NCBI GenBank assembly: GCA_030642185.1
Contig: DAOWOG010000123.1
Location: forward strand, 1-5,323
DNA length: 5,323 nt
Direction: 5' to 3'
Origin: Helicobacteraceae bacterium
Lineage (GTDB): Bacteria; Campylobacterota; Campylobacteria; Campylobacterales; Sulfurimonadaceae
Shown: positions 1 to 4,364 of the stretch, one piece after another
How the letters are laid out: the number at the start of each line of letters is the position of its first letter
Numbering within the stretch: position 1 is the stretch's first letter
Program-made: the position numbers and the translations under genes
Notes under the pieces: model-generated
Seen by the model: the letters and a program-made list of their open reading frames with translations, nothing else
What the model was told of the DNA's origin: nothing
Databases searched by the model: none

Positions 1-83
1 AAATCGAAATCACCATCACAAAAAAACCGATGATGCTCTCCAAGATCGCGATCAAGTCTGCCATAAAAGACTATCTCGCATAA
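1..83 (+). CDS. 3' end of an unidentified protein (partial)
   Basis: Reading frame 3 is open from the left edge to a TAA at 81-83 and gives 26 residues ending in KSAIKDYLA. The visible part has a short beta-like stretch (IEITIT), then KKP, then a basic amphipathic helix-like tail. The stop overlaps the next ATG by one base (TAATG). This is the usual sign of translational coupling and suggests one operon with the CYTH gene. Too little is visible to name a family. CHAD-domain or other polyphosphate-related proteins are known neighbours of CYTH genes, but nothing in these residues supports that choice. Confidence 0.6.
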   Translation, partial: IEITITKKPMMLSKIAIKSAIKDYLA

Positions 84-547
84 TGGCTAAAGAGATAGAA
101 CGCAAGTTTCTGGTTGATCTTACAAAGCTGGACAGACTTCCGGAAGGAAATATCATCCGTCAAGGCTATATCCCTGCCGAGGGAGCAACTGTTCGCATCA
201 GAACTATGAATAAACTGGCATTTTTAACACTCAAAGGAAAAATGAAGGGTATCACCCGTTCAGAATTTGAGTACCCCATTCCTGTCGATGATGCCAATGC
301 GATGCTCAAGGAACTCTGTGCACCTCCACTCATCGAAAAAACACGCTATATTATCAACTTTGCCAACCATGTCTGGGAACTGGATATCTTTGAAGGTGAA
401 AATGAAGGGCTTATTTTGGCGGAAGTTGAGCTGGAGCATGAAGATGAAACAGTTGAACTGCCGGAGTGGATCACCAAAGAGGTAAGTGATGACAGACGCT
501 ATTATAACGCCAACCTGCGTCTTCATCCCTACACGTCGTGGAAATAG
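83..547 (+). CDS. Short CYTH-domain triphosphate tunnel enzyme (probable inorganic triphosphatase)
   Basis: This 154-residue protein is a single-domain CYTH/triphosphate tunnel metalloenzyme. The signature ExExK sits at the very N-terminus (E4-I-E6-R-K8, followed by FLV). The tunnel residues follow in family order: VRIR (R38, R40), TLKGK (K51, K53), EFEY (E61, E63), EKTR (K86, R88), ELD (E99, D101) and AEVELE (E114, E116). The C-terminal block EVSDDRRYYNANL matches the EVT-x-D-x-RY-x-N block of short bacterial members such as the Nitrosomonas europaea enzyme. Such enzymes bind a triphosphate group with Mg2+ or Mn2+ inside a beta-barrel and often hydrolyse inorganic tripolyphosphate; some relatives act on thiamine triphosphate or make cAMP. 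All catalytic positions look intact, so it is probably active, but the substrate cannot be read from sequence. It is cytosolic, with no signal or membrane segment. The ATG overlaps the upstream stop and has no strong Shine-Dalgarno of its own, which favours translational coupling. No CHAD domain is fused. Confidence 0.92.
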   Translation: MAKEIERKFLVDLTKLDRLPEGNIIRQGYIPAEGATVRIRTMNKLAFLTLKGKMKGITRSEFEYPIPVDDANAMLKELCAPPLIEKTRYIINFANHVWELDIFEGENEGLILAEVELEHEDETVELPEWITKEVSDDRRYYNANLRLHPYTSWK

Positions 548-628
548 AAGAGTAACTCTACAGTTACACCGATATACATACCTGTTAAACATCAAATACA
601 GAGTCATTCCAAGAGGTACAAAAGCATT
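548..628. other. 81-nt intergenic gap with a small inverted repeat
   Basis: Just after the CYTH stop there is a perfect 6-bp inverted repeat, GTAACT (552-557) and AGTTAC (562-567), with a 4-nt loop. An alternative small hairpin, AGAG (549-552) with CTCT (556-559), overlaps it. Neither is followed by a T-run and neither is GC-rich, so this is not a convincing intrinsic terminator. I see no clear promoter. The next gene may be transcribed from upstream or from a promoter I cannot recognise. Confidence 0.3.
611..617 (+). promoter_or_regulatory. Probable ribosome binding site of the methyltransferase gene
   Basis: AAGAGGT lies upstream of the ATG at 629. AGAGG (612-616) is separated from the ATG by 12 nt, which is on the long side but acceptable. 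It supports ATG 629 over later in-frame ATGs such as residue 9. Confidence 0.5.
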
Positions 629-1576
629 ATGAAAACATTTACAACGGAACCGATGCTTGAAATACTGGATTGGCTTCAAAGTCAGTTGAAAGAGGCTGAA
701 GCCGGAAAAATTGTTGAATTTGAAGTACTTGATCCTGATACAGCCAGATCTACCTATGCCGGTGAAACAATCACGATAGAAGATCAACATTATATTTACA
801 GAGGATATAAAGCCTGGGTTGATCTGGCAGAATTGCTTTTTTGCCGTATGCTAACACCAAAATCTATCCCTCACAATCGTATTCGCATACGTTTTGAAAA
901 ACTGGATATAAGGGATACTTTTCATACTGCAAAGACGACAGCAAAAGAGGAAAAATATGGCGTAGAGTCACCATTTTTTTCTATTCATAAAACTGAAGAG
1001 CCCGTTTTTTTGTCTGCATATCATAAAGCACTCCAAAGTGTCGATATAAACCGTAAAGTATCTGTTCTTGACCTGGGTATTAACAGCGGTGACGAGTTTG
1101 ATATCATTAAAAAGTCAGTAGATGAAAAGCACTTTGCAAACATGCAGCTGACAGGTATCGATCACTCACATTCCGCTATCAATTTTGCAAAGAAGCGATT
1201 TGCAGAGAAAAATATACATTTTCACCTGCACGATATCAATGCGCTGGATATGTTAAATTTGGGCAGGTTTGATCTGATCATCAGTGTGGGAACCCTGCAA
1301 AGCCCCGATATCAACTTTAAACCCTTTTTTATGTCACTGGTACAAAATTATCTGACAAAAGAGGGAGCCGTTATTTTGGGTTTTCCAAACTGTAGATGGA
1401 TGGGCGGAGAGATGATCTATGGAGCAAAAGCACCGAACTATGCCTACTCCGAGATGTCACTGCTGCATAATGATGTTGATTTCTGCAAACGCTATCTTCA
1501 ACAAAAAAAGTTCAGGGTCACGATTACGGGGAAAAGTTATATCTTTTTAACGGCAACACCTATCGGAAGGAGATAA
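629..1576 (+). CDS. Class I SAM-dependent methyltransferase with an uncharacterised N-terminal region
   Basis: This 315-residue protein has a Rossmann-fold methyltransferase domain in its C-terminal two thirds. Motif I is SVLDLGINSGDEF (about 145-157) and motif II is LTGIDHS (174-180), whose acidic D178 should hold the SAM ribose hydroxyls. HDINALD (201-207) is the usual position contacting the adenine. FDLIISVGTLQS (214-225) is motif IV, and GAVILGFPN (246-254) is the following strand. Motif I has N-S-G where the common form is GxGxG, so the glycine loop is modified but keeps G150 and G154. The first ~115 residues (EVLDPDTAR, YIYRGYKAWVDLAE, then a basic IRIRFEKLDIRD block) match no domain I can name and may be a substrate-recognition module. 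The substrate is unknown. The protein is cytosolic, with no signal peptide or membrane helix. The gene lies 81 nt after the CYTH gene on the same strand and ends 22 nt from the stop of a convergent gene. GFPNCRWMGGE and YAYSEMSLL near the end may line the acceptor pocket. Confidence 0.82.
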   Translation: MKTFTTEPMLEILDWLQSQLKEAEAGKIVEFEVLDPDTARSTYAGETITIEDQHYIYRGYKAWVDLAELLFCRMLTPKSIPHNRIRIRFEKLDIRDTFHTAKTTAKEEKYGVESPFFSIHKTEEPVFLSAYHKALQSVDINRKVSVLDLGINSGDEFDIIKKSVDEKHFANMQLTGIDHSHSAINFAKKRFAEKNIHFHLHDINALDMLNLGRFDLIISVGTLQSPDINFKPFFMSLVQNYLTKEGAVILGFPNCRWMGGEMIYGAKAPNYAYSEMSLLHNDVDFCKRYLQQKKFRVTITGKSYIFLTATPIGRR

Positions 1577-1598
1577 TCAAGGGGCCTGTGACAGACTA

Positions 1599-1745
1599 CT
1601 AATACCCCAGCTCTGCTATCAAAGCTTCATAGGCGTACATCTCTTCATCCGATATCTGCTCTTTATCATCTCTTGGAACATCTTCAGCTTTATCGGTTGT
1701 ATTTTCAGCTTGCTCATTCTCACTGTTTCCAACACTGCTGCTCAT
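1599..1745 (-). CDS. 48-residue acidic micro-protein, translationally coupled to the phosphatase gene
   Basis: A 48-codon frame runs from ATG at 1745-1743 to TAG at 1601-1599. Its ATG overlaps the TGA of the phosphatase gene as ATGA, the classic 4-nt operon overlap. It is preceded by a strong Shine-Dalgarno, GAGAGGAGA, with AGGAG 6 nt from the ATG. The product is very acidic (14 Asp/Glu against 3 Lys/Arg). The N-terminal ~30 residues are polar and probably disordered (SSSVGNSENEQ, NTTDKAEDVPRDD). The C-terminus (ISDEEMYAYEALIAELGY) looks like a short amphipathic helix. It has no signal peptide, membrane segment or cysteine. I do not recognise a family. Position and coupling suggest it is made in step with the phosphatase and might bind it or a partner, which is inference. 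It fills an otherwise unexplained stretch between two genes. The main doubt is its short length; the start signals are better than those of most genes here. Confidence 0.72.
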   Translation of the reverse strand: MSSSVGNSENEQAENTTDKAEDVPRDDKEQISDEEMYAYEALIAELGY

Positions 1746-3505
1746 GATTGTCTCCTCTCACGTACACGTAAAAGCGTATTGTTTAAGATCGTATTATTAT
1801 GAAAAATCTGCTTGTACTGCTTTGTCTGTTTAACTTTTTCCAGATTGTCAAGCTGAACAGATTTATGGGTATCGCTTCCTAAAAAGTCAATCATACCCTT
1901 TTCAACCAGTTTCAGAGCAATTTTTTGCGCCTCTTTTGAGTAGTAACCCGAAAGTGAGTTGATATTGAGTTGAAACAAAACGCCCATATCTTTTATCTGT
2001 TCATACTTCTCAAAATCACTGTATAAAAACCGGTAACGCTCCGGATGGGCCAGAACCGGTTGATACCCAGCCACTTTGATCCTGAAAATAATATCTTCCA
2101 TATTGATAGGCGGCTGCATGTAAGACATTTCAAAGAGCAGATAATTTCCGTTGAACGTTAAAATATCTCCTTTTTCAATCAACTCAAGAAAGTGTTCATC
2201 CAGATAATATTCTGATGCCGCTTCAATTTCAATATCGATATTTCGATAGCTCAACTCACGTTTAAGCTCTTCAAGCCCACTCAAAATAATCTCCGATGTA
2301 TTTGGGAAACGGTGACTCATCGTATGCGGTGTGGTAATGAGCTTTTTATAACCCAATGACTGTAATTTCAGGATCATCGCTATAGAGTCTTCCATTGATT
2401 TGGAACCATCATCAATACCCGGTATCAGATGCGAATGCAGATCAACCAGCAATTGATTATCATCTCTTACCTGTACTTTGTTACTTTCCTGATTTCGCCT
2501 GTCAACCATTAACGGACGTGACAGATCCGTATCATTCTCAGTGATTTTTTTTCGTTTTAACAACACTGAAATGAGCATAATCAGTGCAAGCAGAAGAATC
2601 ACAATTACCGCCATCAATATAAGATTGATAATTATCAGGTTTTCTTCAAGAAAAGCCTTTTTGACTACTTGAGCATCACTGGAAACAGCACGCTCAACTT
2701 CTGTCGTACTTTCTGTCTCCGGAGATTTGTCTTCTGCTATGAGTGTTTTACGTTTATATCCTGCTTTATAGTATTCCGGCCTATCCATGCTCACCGACTG
2801 ATCAGGTTTTAATGACGGCTCTTCTTTAACGTCCAAAGGCATAACATCGTCCTCAACCGTTATCACGTCAGGGTCATCCTCTTCGACTGCAATAGTAACA
2901 ATCTCTTCTTCTATACCATTCTCATCAATCAAAACGGTCACAATCTCATTTTCCGGCTCACTCTGCTCTGTCAGAACCGCCTCCGTTCTTGACGCATTCA
3001 TCTCCAAAACAGGAAGAAGTTCTTCTTTTTCTGTCGTATTAACTTCCTCATTGACTATTTTTGGCACAGATATCATCTCTGCTTCAAGCTCATTTGAAAC
3101 CGTTTCATTTGCCTCTCTATGAAATGGATATCTTACGATAGTTCGATTGGCATCTTCTTCGTAAGCGTGTATCTTGATCACCAATGCATCTCTGTTCTTG
3201 TCCTGGACCGTATCAAGGACATGCAGCACGATCGTTTTATTTTCAAACGGACCGAGACCGACAACAAAGAATTCATTAAGAGGACGTTTGAAAATTGAAA
3301 ATCCGTATTTTTTCTTCAAATAGATCATGTTCGGATCTTTTTCAAGGATGATCATTGCTTCTTCAGAAGCCGCCTCAGTTTCAAAAGTTTCTACATATAT
3401 TTTATATTTTTCTGCAGATGCCGCAGCATATAGCCCAAATACGGTAAACATTAGAATAAAGATTATTTTCATTTTGTTCCAACTAGGGTTTTTAGAGGTG
3501 CCCAT
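1742..3505 (-). CDS. Membrane-bound SPOR-like / CpsB-CapC PHP-family tyrosine phosphatase fusion
   Basis: This 587-residue protein (numbered from ATG 3505) joins two modules that are normally separate. Residues 12-31 form a signal peptide (MKIIFIL... ending ASA). Residues 33-112 resemble a SPOR peptidoglycan-binding domain, with YKIYVETF at the start and FFVVGLGPFENK in the second half. Residues 113-285 are an acidic, Glu/Thr/Val-rich linker. Residues ~289-316 form a hydrophobic transmembrane helix followed by KRKK, which places the rest in the cytoplasm. Residues 352-580 are a complete PHP-fold phosphatase of the CpsB/CapC/YwqE type: DLHSHLIPGIDDGS (H357, H359, D365/D366), TPHTMSH (H394), SEYY (E432), LAHPERY (H487) and GSDTHK (D545, H547). 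These residues fit the family's metal centre and look intact. Known relatives are metal-dependent phosphotyrosine phosphatases of ~240-260 residues that counteract the tyrosine kinases of polysaccharide export. The start is probably ATG 3472 (residue 12), because a TATAAT box at 3526-3521 leaves almost no leader for ATG 3505 and the shorter start gives a cleaner signal peptide. The stop overlaps the downstream small ORF. Confidence 0.9.
   Translation of the reverse strand: MGTSKNPSWNKMKIIFILMFTVFGLYAAASAEKYKIYVETFETEAASEEAMIILEKDPNMIYLKKKYGFSIFKRPLNEFFVVGLGPFENKTIVLHVLDTVQDKNRDALVIKIHAYEEDANRTIVRYPFHREANETVSNELEAEMISVPKIVNEEVNTTEKEELLPVLEMNASRTEAVLTEQSEPENEIVTVLIDENGIEEEIVTIAVEEDDPDVITVEDDVMPLDVKEEPSLKPDQSVSMDRPEYYKAGYKRKTLIAEDKSPETESTTEVERAVSSDAQVVKKAFLEENLIIINLILMAVIVILLLALIMLISVLLKRKKITENDTDLSRPLMVDRRNQESNKVQVRDDNQLLVDLHSHLIPGIDDGSKSMEDSIAMILKLQSLGYKKLITTPHTMSHRFPNTSEIILSGLEELKRELSYRNIDIEIEAASEYYLDEHFLELIEKGDILTFNGNYLLFEMSYMQPPINMEDIIFRIKVAGYQPVLAHPERYRFLYSDFEKYEQIKDMGVLFQLNINSLSGYYSKEAQKIALKLVEKGMIDFLGSDTHKSVQLDNLEKVKQTKQYKQIFHNNTILNNTLLRVRERRQS
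1752..1759 (-). promoter_or_regulatory. Strong Shine-Dalgarno for the 48-residue ORF
   Basis: On the minus strand GAGAGGAG (1759 to 1752) contains AGGAG (1756 to 1752), separated by 6 nt from the ATG at 1745. It lies inside the last codons of the phosphatase gene and encodes part of its RERRQS tail. It is the best ribosome binding site in the window and decides the start of the small ORF. Confidence 0.75.
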
Positions 3506-3520
3506 TATTTAATTATCGGA

Positions 3521-3526
3521 ATTATA
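3521..3526 (-). promoter_or_regulatory. Probable -10 box for the phosphatase gene
   Basis: On the minus strand a perfect TATAAT reads 3526 to 3521. No good -35 box stands at 16-18 nt; AGTTAC is found there, which is weak. Transcription would start near 3514. That leaves only about 8 nt before ATG 3505 but about 40 nt before ATG 3472, which favours the later start. Confidence 0.5.
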
Positions 3527-3611
3527 ACAATATTAAATTAACAGTAACTCTGTAATATCTTCCATAATGGATACAATCACCTTACTTTAAATTTTGAAAC
3601 CAAAATAAGGG

Positions 3612-3617
3612 TATAAT
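3612..3617 (+). promoter_or_regulatory. Probable -10 box for the lipoprotein gene
   Basis: A perfect TATAAT sits in the context GGGTATAATCC. The nearest -35-like hexamer, TTGAAA (3594-3599), is only 12 nt away and therefore badly spaced. T-rich sequence lies upstream instead, as is common in sigma-70 promoters of Campylobacterota. The start point would be near 3624, giving a leader of about 33 nt before ATG 3657. Confidence 0.55.
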
Positions 3618-3656
3618 CCGCTTATAAAACGACTCTTCCAAAGGTTAAAGAAAACG

Positions 3657-4364
3657 ATGAAAATTCTATTTTTTCTTCTGCCACTCATATTTCTCTTCGG
3701 TTGTGAGACCGATATCAACTCTTCACAAGCCTCTGCGCCTTTCACCGAAAAAAAAGCTGAAGCCAGACAAAGCAGAGAACAATCCGATGCCCTGCTCAAA
3801 CAAAAAGCAGTTCTCAGCGAAAAGCTCGGTATGATGGAGCTTGAAACAACCCATAAAAAAGAGCTCGAAGAGATCAAGATGAAAAAAGAGCTTGCCAACA
3901 TTACAATGCAAAAAGAGATCGTTCTGGGAAAATTGGACTCTGAGCTTGAAATGAAACGTATTTTGCTCGAAAAAGAGAAGGAGATGGAACTGCTTAGACA
4001 GCAAAATCTTATTCGTGAAAGTGAACATCAACTCTCTGAGCAGCGTTATATACTCCTTTTTGCTTCACTGATTGTCATCATCCTGACCGGAGCCCTCTAC
4101 TACTTTTTTAAACAACGCCATGCAAATAAACTGCGTGCCTATAACGACAATCTGGAGAAATACTTTCAGAACAAACAAAATGAATCGCGGGTTAAGGTCG
4201 CTGAAAAGATCATCGACACCATTGCGTCAGGCAACCTGAACAGAGAACAGGAATCCAGGCTTATCGAAGCGCTCAACGGACAAAACAGCAGGCAGATAGC
4301 AGCTCACGAGGATACTGTTGCTGATGATGCAGACGTCATCGAACATCTGCCCAATAAAGACTAA
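3657..4364 (+). CDS. Coiled-coil lipoprotein with a second membrane helix and cytoplasmic tail; function unknown
   Basis: This 235-residue protein starts with a short signal (MKILFFLLPL) ending in the lipobox-like LFGC, so Cys16 is probably lipidated; Phe at -2 is slightly atypical. Residues ~29-128 are almost pure charged heptad-like sequence (KKELEEIKMKKELA, LEMKRILLEKEKEMELL) and should form a long periplasmic coiled coil. Residues ~131-151 (YILLFASLIV onward) are a clear transmembrane helix followed by KQRHANK, which places the tail in the cytoplasm. The tail (152-235) has a helical part (VAEKIIDTIASGNLNREQESRLIEAL can be read at 181-206) and an acidic end. A lipid anchor plus a membrane helix implies the inner membrane for both ends of the coil. 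Glu17 at the +2 position could fit retention there, though this rule is species dependent. I do not recognise a family. It is divergent from the phosphatase fusion and may share its promoter region. The ATG has only a weak AAAGG (3640-3644) 12 nt upstream. Its stop overlaps that of the convergent gene. Confidence 0.78.
   Translation: MKILFFLLPLIFLFGCETDINSSQASAPFTEKKAEARQSREQSDALLKQKAVLSEKLGMMELETTHKKELEEIKMKKELANITMQKEIVLGKLDSELEMKRILLEKEKEMELLRQQNLIRESEHQLSEQRYILLFASLIVIILTGALYYFFKQRHANKLRAYNDNLEKYFQNKQNESRVKVAEKIIDTIASGNLNREQESRLIEALNGQNSRQIAAHEDTVADDADVIEHLPNKD
4361..4364. other. Overlapping convergent stop codons (CTAA)
   Basis: The lipoprotein gene ends with TAA at 4362-4364. The opposite-strand DUF3754 gene ends with TAG read from 4363 to 4361. 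The two coding regions therefore overlap tail to tail by 4 bases and no spacer is left for a terminator, so each transcript must run into the antisense of the other gene unless ended inside coding sequence. Confidence 0.9.

Larger units (their letters stand above)
3506..3656. promoter_or_regulatory. Divergent promoter region between phosphatase and lipoprotein genes
   Basis: This AT-rich 151-nt region separates two divergent genes and holds a TATAAT box for each direction, described separately. Between the two boxes there is an 11-bp odd palindrome, TCCAT-A-ATGGA (3561-3571). There is also an imperfect inverted repeat with arms ACAG (3541-3544) and CTGT (3550-3553), flanked by ATATT (3530-3534) and AATAT (3554-3558). 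These could be operator sites able to affect both genes. That is inference from position and symmetry only. Confidence 0.5.

Noticed and set aside
552..567. GTAACT/AGTTAC hairpin as an intrinsic terminator after the CYTH gene
   Set aside because: The stem has only 6 AT-rich pairs and no T-run follows. It is kept only as a note on the gap.
260..790. 176-codon open frame on the minus strand across the CYTH gene and the following gap
   Set aside because: It is antisense to a well supported CYTH gene and the start of the methyltransferase, its translation is Phe/Cys/Arg-rich with no domain pattern, and it has no credible start signal.
1581..1608. CTGT-G-ACAG palindrome and GGGG/CCCC pair between the convergent methyltransferase and small ORF
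   Set aside because: The arms are only 4 bp, the GGGG/CCCC pair encloses a large loop, and there is no T-run on either strand, so it is not a supportable terminator.
3543..3551. AGTAACTCT shared by this intergenic region and the one at 551-559
   Set aside because: A 9-base match between two AT-rich gaps in 5 kb can easily arise by chance, and the flanks do not match.
3594..3617. TTGAAA plus TATAAT as a full sigma-70 promoter for the lipoprotein gene
   Set aside because: The spacer is 12 nt, too short for a normal -35/-10 pair. Only the -10 box is retained.
3587..4031. Two minus-strand open frames (about 100 codons each) antisense to the lipoprotein gene
   Set aside because: Their Ser/Leu/Phe-rich products are what antisense of a Lys/Glu coiled coil yields, and they have no ribosome site or family pattern.
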